DNA of 64,000 nt from Cycas panzhihuaensis (Eukaryota > Cycadophyta): positions 239,947,741 to 240,011,740 of the forward strand of contig CM041465.1 in NCBI GenBank assembly GCA_023213395.1, written 5' to 3'. Below the pieces are notes generated by a model that saw only the letters and a program-made list of their open reading frames with translations, ran no database searches and had not been told where the DNA came from. Positions 41,566-54,052 of this stretch are shown in pieces; the stretch's first letter is position 1; every line of letters starts with the position of its first letter. The translations under genes were made by a program, and so were the position numbers.

Positions 41566-42683
41566 GACACTATCTCACACTGGGATCGATGGAGGTATGT
41601 GTTCCATCTCCCCCAAGTGGGAGATGTCACAGTCACACCAGGAGACATCAGGAGGATCTTGGGAGTACCAGCGGTAGGAGGACCAACATCACTAGGTGCA
41701 TTGCCTAGTAATGATGCTACACATAGAGAGGTGGTGATCTACTTCACAGGTCAGGACTAGGGGGAGAGGAGAGGTATACCAGTCCAGAGTATAATCACGT
41801 CTAGGATTCCTCGCGTGAGGAAATTGATTACACTGTACACTCTGTTCTAGATATCCTATAAATATAATTATAGGGACATACTCGGTGGATGGATGGATGC
41901 GGTGAGGAGATATAAGACTAGGGAGAGATTGGACTAGGCCACCTGATAGCGGTGAACCTAATCGCGCAGCTACATGCCATTAGGGTAGCAGGGAGAAGAG
42001 GACTATCATACAACACATTGTTGCAGTGTTGGTTCTTTGATCACTTTGGAGTAATGGCACTACCGGGAGGGCCCCACCCAATTTCAGCATGGGCTCATAT
42101 GGTCCATAGGTGGTAGACTCAGTTTAGGGGAATTGAGGACCATACACACATCAGGTGTTCAGTGGAGGCTACATCACTATACCTCCTCACCATGACTGAC
42201 TACATATCAGATCCATATAGAGGGGTGAGGTGGGATAGTGATGATAAGGCAGGAGGAGCAGGAGGTGCCCCTAATGAGAGAGACAACGATGATGGAGGTC
42301 ACAGAGGTGATGGGGCTGATCCACCAGGAGTAGCTGTTGGAGAGGTGGGCCATCCGGAGTAGTAGGAAGAGAGGCAGGTTCGTCAGGGACTACAAGGAGA
42401 GGTGGAGCTTCTCGGATGCCAGTCTAGAAGCTGAGGATAATAGGGAGATCCCTAGCAGTGGAAATACCAGCAGTGGAGGGTGGAGGTTCTATGGCAGGCT
42501 AGGTAATCGGATAGGTGGTACTAGAGGAGGAGGAGGTACCAGTAGTGGGTGGAGGACCCGAGAAAGAGGTGATCATCCGAGTCAAGGAGCTGATAGTTCT
42601 AGCAGGTGAGACACTACCTTTTCCCATCATCTTTCAATCACCAGACATCTAGTTATTGTGCTTTATTTGATTTGTTTAGTGTA
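41566..42683 (+). pseudogene. Copy C PMD gene: main part of exon 2 and start of intron 2
   Basis: Exon 2 resumes after F (first bases are the gacac duplicate). The frame keeps the PMD core: SHWDRWRYVFHLPQVGDVTV, PGDIRRILGVPAVGG, HREVVIYFTG, IPRVRKLITLYTLF and GGWMDAVRRY. Stops are TAG at sites that are Trp in the relatives, with no frameshift until one base is lost near 41945. An acidic segment follows (DPYRGVRWDSDDKAG). Exon 2 ends at 42605 with donor CAG|GTGAGA. Copy D is inserted in intron 2 at 42684; exon 3 follows at 54101. Confidence 0.75.
42679..42683. repeat. Left target-site duplication of copy D (gtgta)
   Basis: GTGTA is repeated at 54053-54057. Joining the flanks restores intron 2 of the copy C PMD gene, matching 6140-6215. 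Confidence 0.92.
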
Positions 42684-45447
42684 TGGATGCACGTCTATGG
42701 AATAACCACCTAGCTACATAGGGATAGCGAGGATGATCGATGACACTATCGGGTGCAGATAGGAACCTACAAGCAAGGCAAGTACCATGCAGGGCACCTC
42801 GTGTGCTAGAGCACGAGTTCGGGACCTACGGATGGTACCTAACTACCTAAAGATGGTTCCCCACTTCAAATAGGAGTAGGGGAGGTGGAAGAGTAGCCTA
42901 GATAGATCTTGGAGAAGAGTCCTCCCACCCTTGGATGGTCAGAAAGGAAGGGAGAGAATCCCTCAAGGGTTTCCCTATAGTAGAGGGAAACGAGTAGAGA
43001 TGAAGTAGGCGAATGGCCTATGGTTAAGACCTTATCGGTTACTCGGATGGGTGGAAGAAACTGAGGGAAGATGAAGGGAGTGGGAACGATCGATCAATCA
43101 AGAGTTCCCCCCTTTTGAAAGAGTAATCAAGAGAAGGGAGGGTGCTAGGGCACACACAAATAGACTAAACCAAATATGATAAGCCAAGAGGGCAAGGGCA
43201 AAGTTTATAAGCTGAAGGGAAAGGTTAAAGGGAAGAACTTCCTAAAACCCTTTCCTAAAATAGGTGTGGTGTATAAGATATAACATACGAAATGTAAACA
43301 AAAAAGAGAGTTGATTCTCTTTTCCTTTTATGTGGTCTAATTACTACCATACAAACCCTTTTTTAAAAGAAAGAGAGTGAAATAGAGCAAGAGCACATAC
43401 CCGGAATGAAGACGTGATCAAAGCAGCGACACTTCCACAGGGTGTCCAAATCATTCCACGAAGCACGAAAAATGAGGGGTCGCAGTAGGATGAAGCGTGG
43501 GGCTTCCTTACCTTCCCCCGAAAGTGACACTAAAGTGCTAAAAAGGAAAAGGAAAGTAATAGCAGAAAATGAGAAGCTATAATAAAATACTAGTAAATGC
43601 ACTTACCCGGGAGAGAAAGAGAAGGGAGAAGTCCCTTGCGTCCTCCGTGTACCTGCAAGTAAGCGCAAATATTCCTTTCCAGAGAAAGGAGGCTAGCAAC
43701 ACAAGCTGGAGTTCCAATAACACATGTATACATATGTTAAAAATAAATCTCTATACATATATGTTAGTGCTTATGAATCACAAGGTTGCAGTAATAAATT
43801 ATGATAAAAATGCCCAAATGAATGGTAAGTAGATAGGTAAGCCTTGGAGTGGCCCACCTCCCACAAAGAGCAACCCTACCCTCCCCCAAGAAGCCACAGG
43901 GCAGCGAGGGTATGGCTATATAGTTGGTTGCAAACTGGGGCAATAGTAGTGCAAAAGATCCCAAGGAAATCCTCAATGAGCTGGAGTGCTATGGGAAGCA
44001 AACCGGGCCATTGAGAGAAGGGTTAAGCTAGGAAAAGTCTTTTGGGCTTATGTGTTGCCTAGATGAGGGAAATGAGCCTACAAACCAGTGTTGCAATAGG
44101 TGCAAACACTAATTTCAGTAGCTGGGAGTGGTCTTCTAATCCCTTGCCCACTCCAGGGCCAGCACGGGGGCAAAGAGGACGGTTTGGAGGGCAGGAGCCT
44201 CTTAGGGAGCACCAAGGTGGTACAGAATCCACCCAGCTCTATCCTAAACCTTATGGAGCCCTCTTTGGCCATTGTCCTGGGCATGAAATGCAAGAAAAGA
44301 GGCCTAAATAGCAGAGAAAAAAGTGCAAGGGAAAGGCAAGAAACAACCCTTGAAACAAGATAACAAAAACTAGTGACAAACATATAAAACTAGGCATAAA
44401 CTGAATAAGGGAAGGATTTTAAACCAATAAATACCTTTGGAGAAAGTGGGAGGCATTTGCCTCTGCAAACACTTGCTGAGAAGAGGATGGAAAATCTGAG
44501 AAGAGGCTGGAGTACAGTAGGTATGGAGCCCCTATTGAGATGGCTGGAGGAAATTCTGCTTTTGAGACCACTTGGTGACTGTTTGGGCAAGGAGACCCTG
44601 AAAACTCCTCAAAGAGGCCCTCTCCAAGGCATGCAATGGGCTGCGAAGATGTCACAGTGAAGCATGAGGAGAGTTGGGTGCTGAAGAGCAGTTGCAGGTC
44701 CTGGAAATGTAGCAGAGCAGCAGAAGAGAGTAGACAGCAGGGCGTTTTTCCTTTGTAATCCTTCCAAAGATAGCCAAAAGATCCTAAAAATGAGTTGAGA
44801 TGGGCTTAAATACTCAGCCCCAACCCTAAGAGAGCGATTAGGGCTCAGCTGGTGCTGAGGTGGGATGAAAGACACGTGGCAATTCTGTTATAAATGTGAG
44901 AATTTCCACGGTGGTTTTAAAAAATAAAACATAATAGTCGCATCGTGGGAAACTTCATGGTACCACGGTAAACTTTACGATACCGCGAAATTTACCGCGA
45001 TGCAGGACCGAAAGACTAAACTAGCCTAAACAGCCAGCCAAGGCTGTGGACCAGTGTACTAGGAGGCCGGTAGGGGGGGGGCACCTGCCCAAAGGCAAAC
45101 AATAGACTGAGAGCCACAAGAAAGGCCATCATGGGACTCGAGGATGCAACAAGGAGGCCAAATGGTGATAAGTCAACATACAAGTGATCATCACACTGAT
45201 AAAGCAAGTCTTAAGAAGAGTAGGGCAGATTGTGGGAAGTGAAACAGCCACCCGGGTGTCACACTCGCTGGGAGTGTGCCCCCACTATAGTCGTCATAGG
45301 CTAAATAGGTGTAGATGGTGCAAACCATCTATAAAAAACATAGCATGCAAGAAAATACTCCTCACAAAAAGCAAAAATAAGGTGAGAAACATACCTGCAC
45401 TTACCTAAGTTGACCTCTCCGTATCCATTCCCAGAAGCCGGGAAACA
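42684..45447 (-). repeat. 3' LTR of copy D
   Basis: It starts TGGATGCACGTC and ends CCGGGAAACA, followed by the polypurine tract at 45448-45457. It has a TATA-like TATTTAAG (minus) at 44805-44812 and a GGTACC palindrome zone at 44950-45003. D and its relatives have an extra short stretch near 43040-43130 (GATCGATCAATCAAGAG...CCCCCC) not seen in A or B. Confidence 0.92.
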
Positions 45448-45457
45448 CTACCCCCTT

Positions 45458-45866
45458 AGCAGTAGAGCGTCATCGCTTGGAAGCATGGTACGATGGTGAA
45501 TTCTGGCAACACAATTGTTAGTAGCTCATGTGTATGTAGATATATAAATCAAGATCATAATAGTAGTCAAGGGTGCCGGCGAGTGTCATGACAGAACACG
45601 TGGATACGAGGATATAGGTGGAGATCATATAGGGGCTGCCTATGCGCCACCTAGGAATTGACTAGAAAACAGGAAGGATGAGGGGGCTACCCCCATCATA
45701 GAAGATGCAAAGAGATATGTATGATCTAGTAGGAGGAGTAAGTGAACGAAACTGGTAGTCGCCATAGTTTAACCTCATTAACAGTTAGCTTTCAGAGGTG
45801 TGAATAGATCGCGAGATGATGTGTATGATGGCCTGGGACTCGGGTGACAAAGCAACTCGACAAGTC
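45458..45866 (-). other. Untranslated spacer between aRNH and polypurine tract (copy D)
   Basis: It is collinear with 2959-3367 and 15526-15930. No frame I can name. Confidence 0.5.
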
Positions 45867-46355
45867 TCAGGGACGGTCAGCAAGAAGAGGGAGACGATAC
45901 TCAAGGATGAGGCGAACGAGACTATCTACCTCAGTGTTGAGAACCTGAGGAATATATCGAATGTCGACAGACTGAAAACAAGCTAGGAGAGATCTTGCAA
46001 TTAAAGCAAGGGTTCTCAGGTAAGGGCATCGTACCTGGTAAACCTGGGTGACATGGGACACCACAACCTGAGAGTCGCAAAGCAAAAAGATAGGTCCATG
46101 ATGGAAATAGAGAGCATCAATGAGAGCTTCAATAACAGCTATGTACTGAGCTTCATTATTGGTAGCCTCTGGGAGGAAGACCCCAGAGCGCAGGAAATCG
46201 TATCCGAAGGGGCTGCGAAGGATCCATGCAATGATAGAAGGTCCAGGGAAGTCGCGGTAAAAATGTAGAGAGACATGGGTGACAAATAATGTCTTGGTAA
46301 TAATAAGCAATAATGAAGCAAAAAGAGGCTCGAAAGGTAAGTAATAAATGGTCAT
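45867..46355 (-). CDS. Archaeal-type RNase H (aRNH) frame, copy D, longest open version
   Basis: A 162-codon open frame covers nearly the whole domain: SPFGYDFLRSGVFLPEA, NNEAQYIAVIEALIDALYFH (Glu), LLCDSQVVVSHVTQVYQVRC (Asp) and NTEVDSLVRLILEYRLPLLA (last Asp). Unlike A, B and E it has no stop after the TQVY segment. The N-terminal first-Asp strand is damaged: the MSLYIF start (ATG near 46276) is in another frame. It is the only pol-related enzyme frame D retains largely intact. It would degrade RNA in hybrids. Confidence 0.75.
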   Translation of the reverse strand: MTIYYLPFEPLFASLLLIITKTLFVTHVSLHFYRDFPGPSIIAWILRSPFGYDFLRSGVFLPEATNNEAQYIAVIEALIDALYFHHGPIFLLCDSQVVVSHVTQVYQVRCPYLRTLALIARSLLACFQSVDIRYIPQVLNTEVDSLVRLILEYRLPLLADRP

Positions 46356-47012
46356 GAAGGGTAGGAGGACCTAGCAATGAGGCTACCCAAGGACGAGGGC
46401 AAGCTATCTGACCACTGCCTGGGAGTGGGCAGAAAAAGGGCACCCTAGGGTTCCAAAGGTCGCTTTGGAAAGTAAAACATGCCCTCAAACAGGGGAAGCA
46501 TTCCCTCTAGGGGCCCCAGGGGCAGAAAAGAGCTGCAAAAATAGGTCCAGAATGGTGAAAGGAGCCAAACGAGTATAAACTCAGGCATGCACGGGAGCGA
46601 CACGTAAAATGAGGTAAAAGGCCCTACGAAAAAATGCATGGATAGGGTGCCATAAATGCATCCACAAGAAAGAGCGAACCAGAGGTCATGAGAGCACAAT
46701 GGGAGACAATTCCAGAAGGTGAAGGTGATCGGGGATACGATATGGTCTAGAGGCCTGCCACAAGAGTTAAAACGGAGATGCTGCCTGGGCCCCCTTTGGG
46801 GGTGCCACACATCGGGCAAATATCGCAGTGCTGCGATCTTTGCCACGGGGCCCTGATCACCGTGGGACCTGGGGAAAACTCTATGGGAGGAACCAGAAGG
46901 AGATGACAAGGCCATCCTAAGTCGTCATTCCACCCGTGGCTAGGAGGAATGGGAACAAACATAAGATGGTAATTTAGGGTCATTTCAGAGTGTGGGTGAG
47001 GTGACGGCAAGG
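46356..47012 (-). other. Deletion-fused spacer of copy D
   Basis: Upstream of aRNH is the conserved Trp/Cys-rich frame region (46445-46915, fused). Near 46785 the sequence jumps from the region before the TATA box to the hairpin zone of intron 1. A near-perfect palindrome with arms GGCAAATATCGCAG and CTGCGATCTTTGCC lies at 46815-46844. At 46883-46886 it jumps again to the spacer just before the pol stop, over a shared ATGG. The PMD promoter, leader and all its coding exons are missing. Confidence 0.75.
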
Positions 47013-47380
47013 TCACGAGTAAAACGTCTTAAGGAATTTCCCATTAACAGCTTTCTCAAATTCAAGACCCTCTAGGGTGGCAATCCTATAAGCAACATTA
47101 CCGAGGGTTTCGATAATGATGAAGGGGCCAACCCATCTAGGTTTGAATTTGGTCAAATGGTCATGAAGATATTCTAATTTGAGGACATGGTCCCTCAGAA
47201 ACAAAGGACGGGAATGAAGATGTTTATCGTAGGTCCTTTGTAAGTGAGCTTTGGATGCTAGATTAGCCTAATAAGCAGCTAAACGTCTCTTATCCAAAGC
47301 CTCAAGGTCTAGGAGGTGAGCCTGGCGGATCGACTCGTCATCGATGAGACCTCAAAGAGAGACTCGCAAAGAGGGAATCT
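47013..47380 (-). pseudogene. Integrase C-terminal remnant of copy D
   Basis: The frame at 47013-47204 reads DHVLKLEYLHDHLTKFKPRW, VGPFIIIETLGNVAYRI (GPF motif) and NGKFLKTFYS with a TGA at 47013. The core, RNase H and RT are deleted: near 47384 the sequence joins directly to the protease-RT linker (equivalent to 10370 in copy B). Confidence 0.85.
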
Positions 47381-48620
47381 CCACTAAGTTGGGCACGAAG
47401 CCCACTAAGTGCTCAAGCAAGGCTTCATCATCTTTAAAGTGATCCACCCCATGGATGACCTTACTTCGAATAGATGAAGTGCTAGAGGAAGTGGGGGTAA
47501 TGGGACCGTGATGGTCGTTGGGTTACCCGACATCCTCAACAGACTCTAAGGGAAAGTTAAGAAGGGGCTCCTTGGAAGGAGCGAAAGGCAGTTCCTCGAA
47601 GCCATCACCTACGGGGGGTGATGAAGAGGAAGAACTAATGACGGACGAGTTAACACGAGTGATGACATGTGACATAGAAGAGTAACTAGTCTCACCAATG
47701 AAATAGGTTCTAGATGGGGATCTACAATGGGATGCGTGCAACCTACTAGGGCGGAGGAAGGAAACGGGATGAAGATAATCCTCGTCCTTATCATAAGACT
47801 CATCGTCACTGAATGGGATGAGGTACCCGTAGCTCCCACTACCAATAGGAGCGAAGCGTATGAGACTAGGAGCAGAAGATGCGGGATCTTCTTCGGTGTG
47901 AGATGGATTGGGTATACCAATGGAGCAAGCCGAGGTATGAGTAGAAGGGCCTTAGCTTGCCTGATTGACAGGATGAGTTTGTTTGGCAAGTGGGCATTTG
48001 CGAGAAACAACCCTCATTCGTCTATCATGGATGAATTTAAGTTGCCCCCAGAGCACCGAATACATGGCTCTCATCTGGTCAAGCTATGGTCAACCTAAGA
48101 GAAGGTTATCGTCAACGTCGACGTCGAGGACTATAATGTCAGTGAGGACAGTCTTGCCCTCAAGAGTGAGCAGGATCAGGACAGATCCCAATGGGGTCTT
48201 TTCACTACCATTATAGCCTTGGCATTGCCACGGAACAAGTTCCAAGGCAGAAATACCAAGCTCTTGCATAACACGCAAGGGCATGGCCTTTACGAAAGAA
48301 CTGTTGTCGACAACAGTCCTTCACAGGGTACAATCAAGTGTATTGATGGTAATGGTGAATGGGAAGTTCCACTGACGTTCCCTTTCACATGTAAGAGGAA
48401 GGTCCTTAGGATTAAAAGAAATAGCAGGCTCATGACTTTGGGTGACACCTAAAGTGTGGACGGGTGCGTCATTTGATCCTAAAGCTTCCAAAAGGAGGGC
48501 CTGTTGCTTAGGACAACTCCTCAAAACGTCCATCAAGGACATTCCCATAACGATAGTATGGAGTTCATCAACGATGGAGAAAGATTTACCCTTCGTAGTA
48601 GGTTGGGTAAGTACCCTTCA
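47381..48620 (-). pseudogene. Protease and linker of copy D
   Basis: The linker frames 47523-47741 and 47609-48010 match those of A and B (Ser-rich, acidic). The retropepsin frames 48090-48284 (PLGSVLILLTLEGK, VDDNLLLG) and 48321-48548 (SNDAPVHTLGVTQSHEPAIS, DLPLTCERERQWNFPFTITI) flank a damaged active-site loop near 48300. Confidence 0.78.
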
Positions 48621-51268
48621 AAAATCATAATGACTAGGATGCATGGGAATGGCCTTGGGAAAAAGAGGCACTTCTGGAGGAGGGTTCTCTGGAAGAGGAT
48701 CGGAAGGAGTAGAAGAAGAAGCACCAGCTGCTTCTTTGGCGGCTTTAGACCGAGTAAGGGCATACGAAGGAGTAGCCTTAAGCATTTGGATCACTTTCTT
48801 TCCCTTATTCCAGGACTGCGAAGGTGAAGGAGTGTGTTGGTTAGGAGAATGCGAGGGAGAGGACGAATCCCGGGCACCCTTGCCTTTATCGCAGAAAGGA
48901 CGGGAATTCAGTGATCTTCCTTGGTTCTGATTGTTTTTTAATTGAGTATTGCAATTACGTTCCCCATGTTTAGGGAACAGATCCTATAGACCGGTTGGTC
49001 TAGATTAGGCCTTGAGGCCCTTTTAGAGGAGGAGTCACGTCAAGGGGCATCCTTGGGATGCTGGGCCTTATAACGCGAGTCATCATGGAAGCACTCCCTA
49101 TGAATGGAACACCACTTCTTCTGAATCGAAGGATCTATCTTCCTTGCTTGAGAGGACTAGGCATTTCCATTCCTAGGGAGAGGAGCTTGGGTAGCTTGTT
49201 GAATTTATTTGTTAGAAGTTGGTGATGAAGGAGCTTGTAAATTGAGTTCCTTCATCATACATTTGAATGAACGTATGGTAGATGTGAGCAGATCTAAGGT
49301 CTTCACAGTTGAATGAGAAGAAGATCTAGAAGATTGTTGTGGTTTAGTATCCTTAGTTGGAGGTGGTGCCTCACGTCGCTGTGAGGGCTTAAGAGGCTTC
49401 TTGAGTCTATCCTGGATCTCAATAGCCTCGAGCACTAAGCACTTTGCAATCACAGAGTCGTATGTGGTTACCTCCATCTTGAGGACTTCCACATGCACTT
49501 CAGGGTGAAGTGCGTTAACGAAAAGTTCTCTCTTCAACTCCTTGGGCAATGTGGCCTTAGTGGAGTGAAGAAGGTCCTGGAATCATCACATAAAGTCATG
49601 ATTCATCTCATCATGACCTTGTTTGAGCGATAAGACAGATTTTATTCCACTTTCAAATGGACGAGCTACATCAAAGTAATTAATGAATTCGTCCACCAAT
49701 TGCTAGAATGAAAAGATAGAGTGGGTAGGGAGGCGACAAAACTACTAAAGGGCATCGCCCTACAAAGATCATGGAAACAATTTCATTAAGATATGGTCGT
49801 AAGCCTAGTAATTAATACATGCCACAGAAAAACTATGCACGTGTTATGCTGGGTCTTGCGAGAAAGTTCCGTCAAATTTAGGAACTTCGGGAGGATGAGG
49901 TGACATATTAGTTCTTAATGCCTCAATGGATAGCGGTGTCAATCTATAGTCCATGAAGGGACATGCCCTTGCCTGGATTATAAGATCAACGAATGACGTA
50001 GTAGGTAGTGAGCAAGGAATGGATGGGGGTGGAAAACCCATCCCTCCTTGAGGAAATGCCCCTTGATGAAAGGGGGCTTAAGGATAAGTGCCTTGAAAGG
50101 GAGTTGGGTTCCATTGCGAAGGCGCAATGAAAGAGGCTATGCTAGAAGGCAGAAAAGGAGGATGTGGAACCGGGTTTTACCCATATGGGCCACCCATAGG
50201 TGGTGCAATCCCATATGGGTGTAGCGGGTCCACCCCATATGCTGGGAGGTGGTTCCCTTTACCCCGCCCCTAAGGTTGAGAAGTGTAACCTGGGGGTATG
50301 TAAAAGGAAGGACCAATAGGTTGGTTTTGGGAATATGTGGGAGCGGGTCCCACATGACTAGCGACTAAAGAGTTAGTAGGACCTGTAGGCCTACTAGGGA
50401 ATGCATGTACCACATTAGGGGATGGAACATTAGCTTGGCTAGGAAAGGGTATGCTAATCTTCAACTAAGGGAAAGACATACCACGAGAAGGTCCTGAAGA
50501 ACTAGGACCATAACAAGGGATAGAAAGCACAACATTCATCCCTAAAGTTGGCATAAGAATAGAATGAGACGAACACGTTGGTACAAAAGGGTTACTCCTA
50601 GTAGGAGGTGCAGGTACGGATGAAGAAGGTGGTAAAGGAGTGGATGAATAAGATGCTCCACTACACAAAACATCTTCAAACCACCTGGGACGCGATTGAA
50701 GGTGAGCCACTCGAAAGCACTTGTTAATAGCTTCAACCACGTCGGCGGGAGGGGTATCTACATGACCATAAGAGGTGGATGGGACCTCAAATGACGTAGA
50801 CCCCTCAGGGTGCTCCTAGTAAGAATCACCAATCAAATGGTGAACCTCAAGAGAAAGCAGGTCTTCTACCGCATGGGTAGAAGGATGGATGTCGAGGGGG
50901 TGATGTTGGTCATCCGGGTAAAAAAGAGGATCGTCACCCTCTTGGGTGGTTCCTAGAATAGATGCAGGGAATTCATGAGTTTCGGATGCAAATGCATGAT
51001 AGGCCCAATTGGAAGGGTATCATTCTATGGTCGAATTAGAATCCGATGATGAAAGAGGATGATACCCGAGATCTTCTAACAACGGAGGTAAACTACATAA
51101 GCGACGAGAAAAGCGTCGCATATAAAGCTTACTGACAATTTAGAAGAAGGAAAGGGCTATAAGGAGTGCACATTGGGGGCTGCCCAATGAAGGAGATGAA
51201 GTGAGAGAACCACAAGCAGGTAGCAATACCAACATAAAGGGATGAAGACTAGCTCCCTTACTGGCAAG
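48621..51268 (-). pseudogene. Gag of copy D
   Basis: Zinc-knuckle region near 49060-49130. Capsid end at 49205-49549 (PKELKRELFVNALHPEVHVE, then KCLVLEAIEIQDRLKKPLKP). Capsid start at 49844-50041 (PEVPKFDGTFSQDPA). Pro/Gly-rich part at 50270-50464 and Ser/Pro-rich part at 50465-50740 (EAINKCFRVAHLQSRPRWFE). The N-terminal part extends to about 51230. Stops and frameshifts occur, but it is co-linear with A. Confidence 0.8.
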
Positions 51269-51286
51269 TCCCCAGTATGGTCACCA
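51269..51286 (-). other. Primer-binding site of copy D
   Basis: The minus strand reads TGGTGACCATACTGGGGA, one transition from the copy B site, one base from the LTR. Confidence 0.75.
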
Positions 51287-51287
51287 G

Positions 51288-54052
51288 TGGATGCACATCT
51301 ACAGGATAACCACCTAGCTATGTAGGGATAGCGAGGATGATTGATGACACTATCAGGTGTAGATAGGAACCTATAAATAAGGCAAGTACTACGCAGGGTA
51401 CCCTGTATGCCAGAGCACGAGTTCAAGACCTGCGAATGGTACCCAACTACCTAAAGATGGTTCCCCACTTCAACTAGGAAGAGGGGAGGCAGAAGAGTAG
51501 CCTAGATAGATCCTAGAGAAGACTCCTCCCACCCTTGGATGGCCAGAAGAGAAGGGAGAGAATCCCTCAAGGGTTTCCCTATAGCGGAGGGAAATGAGTA
51601 GAGGCGAAGTAGGCGAATGGCCTACAGTTAAGACCTTCTCGGTTACTCGGATGGGTGAAAGAAATCGAGGGAAGATGAAGGGAGTGGGAACGATCAATTG
51701 ATCAAGAGTTCCCCCCTTTTGAAAGAGTAATCAAGAGAAGGGAGGGTGCTAGGGCACACACAAGTAGACTAAACCAAATATGACAAGCCAAAAGGGCAAG
51801 GGTAAAGTTTACAAGCTAAAGGGAAAGGTTGAAGGGAAGAACTTCCTAAAACCCTTTCCTACAATAGGTGTAGTGTATAAGATATAATATACGGAATGTA
51901 AACAAAAAAGAGAGTTGATTCCCTTTTCCTTTTATGTGGTCTAATTACTACCATGCAAACCCTTTTTTAAAAGAAAGAGAGTGAAACAAAGCAAGAACAC
52001 ATACCCAGAATGAAGATGCGATCGAAGCGGCGACACTTCTACAGGGTGTCTAAATCGTTCCACAAAGCATAGAAAAAGAGGGGTCGCAGTAGGATGAAGT
52101 GTGGGGCTTACTTATCTTCCCCAGAAAGTGACACTAAAGTGCCAAAAAGGAAAAGGAAAGTAATAGCAGAAAATGAGATGCTATAATAAAATACAAGAAA
52201 ATGCACTTACCTGGGAGAGAGAGAGAAAGGGAGAAGTCCCTTGCATCCTCTGTGTACCTGCAAGTAAGCGCAAATATTCCTTCCTGGAGAAAGGATACTA
52301 GCAACACAAGGTGGAGTTCCAATAACATATGTATACATATGCCAAAAACAAATCTCTATACATATATGTTAGTACTCATGAATCACAAGGTTGCAGCAAT
52401 AAATTATGGTAAAAATGCCCAAATGAATGGTAAGTATATAAGTAAGCCTCAGAGTGGCCCACCTCTCGCAAAGAGCAACCCTACCCTCCCCCAAGAAGCC
52501 ATAGGGTAGTGAGGGTATGGCTGTATAGTTGGCTGGAAACTGGGACAATAGTAATGCAAAAGAGCCCAAGGAAATCCTCAATGAGTCGGAGTGCTATGAG
52601 AAGCAAACTAGGCCATTGAGAGAAGGGTTGAGCTAGGAAAAGTCTCTAGGGCTTATACGTTACCTGGATAAGGGAAATGAGCCTACAAACTAGCATTGTA
52701 ACACGTGCAAACACTGATTTTAGCAGCTGGGAGTGGTCTTCTAATCCCTTGCCCACTCCAGGGACAACATGGGGGCAAAGAGGAGGGTTTGGAAGGCAAG
52801 AGCCTCTTAGGGAGCGCCAAGGTGGTACGGAATCCACCCAGCTCTATCCCAAACCCTATGGAGGCCTCTTTGGCCACTGTCCTGGGCATGAAATGCAGGA
52901 AAAGAGGCCTAAACAACAGAGAAAAAAGTCTAAGGGAAAGGCAAGAAACAACCCTTAAAACAAGATAACAAAAACTAGTGATAAACATACAAAACTGGGC
53001 ATAAACTGAACAAGGGAAGGACTTTAAACCAATCAATACCTTTGGAGAAAATGGGAGGCATTTCCCTCTGCAAAAGCCTACTGAAAAGAGGCTGGAAAAT
53101 CTGAGAAGAGGCTAGAGTACAATAGGTATGGAGCCCCTGCTGATATGGCTGGAGGAAATCCTGCTTCTGAGACCACTTGGTAACTGCCCGGATAGGGAGA
53201 CCCTAAAAACTCCTCAAAGAGGCCCTCTCCAAGGCGTGCAATGGGATGTGAAGATGTCATAGCGAAGCCTGAGGAGAGTTGGGCACTGAAGAGTAGTTGT
53301 AGGTCCTAGAAATGCAATAGAATAGTAGAAGAGAGTAGATAGCAGGGTGTTTTTCGTTTGTAATCCTTCCAAAAAGAGCCAAAAGATCCTAAAAATGAGT
53401 TGATATGGGCTTAAATACTCAGCCCCAACCCTGATTGAGTAATTAGGGCTCGATTGGTGCTAAGGTGGGATGAAAGACATGTGGCAATTCTATAATAAAT
53501 GCAAAAATTGCCACAGCAGTTTTAAAAAATAAAATATAACAGTCGCATCGTGGGAAACTTCACAGTACCGCAGTAAACTTTGTGGTACCACAAAATTTTC
53601 CGTGGTGCAGGACCAGAAGACTAAACTGGCCCAAACAACCAGTTAGGGCTATGGACCAGTGTACTAGGAGGCTGACAGGGAGGGGGCACCTGCCTAAAGA
53701 TAAATAACAGACCAAGTGCCACAAGAAAGGCCATCATGAGACTCGAGGATGCAACAAGGAGGCCAAATGGTAATAAGTCAATATGTGAGCGATCATCACA
53801 CTGATCAAGCAAGTCTTAAGGGGAGTAGGGCAGATTACGGGAAGTGATGCAGCCATCGGGGTGTCACACTCGCTAGGAGTGTGCCCCCGCTATAGTCATC
53901 ATAGGCTAAATAGGTGTAGATGGTGTAAACTATCTATCAAAAACATAGCATGCAAGCAAATACTCCTCACAAAAAGTAAAAATAAGGTGAGAAACATACC
54001 TACACTTACCTAAGTTGACCTCTCTGTATCCATTCCTAGAAGCTGTAAAATA
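51288..54052 (-). repeat. 5' LTR of copy D
   Basis: It starts TGGATGCACATC and ends GTAAAATA, with the terminal CA changed to TA. The end is fixed by the gtgta duplicate. TATA-like TATTTAAG at 53410-53417 (minus); palindrome zone at 53550-53605. Confidence 0.92.

Larger units (their letters stand above)
42684..54052 (-). mobile_element. Copy D: internally deleted Tat-like element, minus strand
   Basis: Perfect gtgta duplication; LTRs 42684-45447 (2764 bp) and 51288-54052 (2765 bp); total 11.4 kb against 16.8 kb for A. It keeps PBS, gag, PR, the INT C-terminus, aRNH and PPT. It lacks the PMD gene with its TATA box, and RT, RNase H and the INT core. My hand count over the first 191 bp of its LTRs gives 25 differences, 24 of them transitions. 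It lacks its own polymerase and would depend on relatives if the deletions predate insertion. Confidence 0.92.

Noticed and set aside
42337-42609. Plus-strand Arg/Ser/Gly-rich 90-codon frame as its own gene
   Set aside because: It is an out-of-phase reading of the end of PMD exon 2 in copy C and runs over the conserved donor at 42606.
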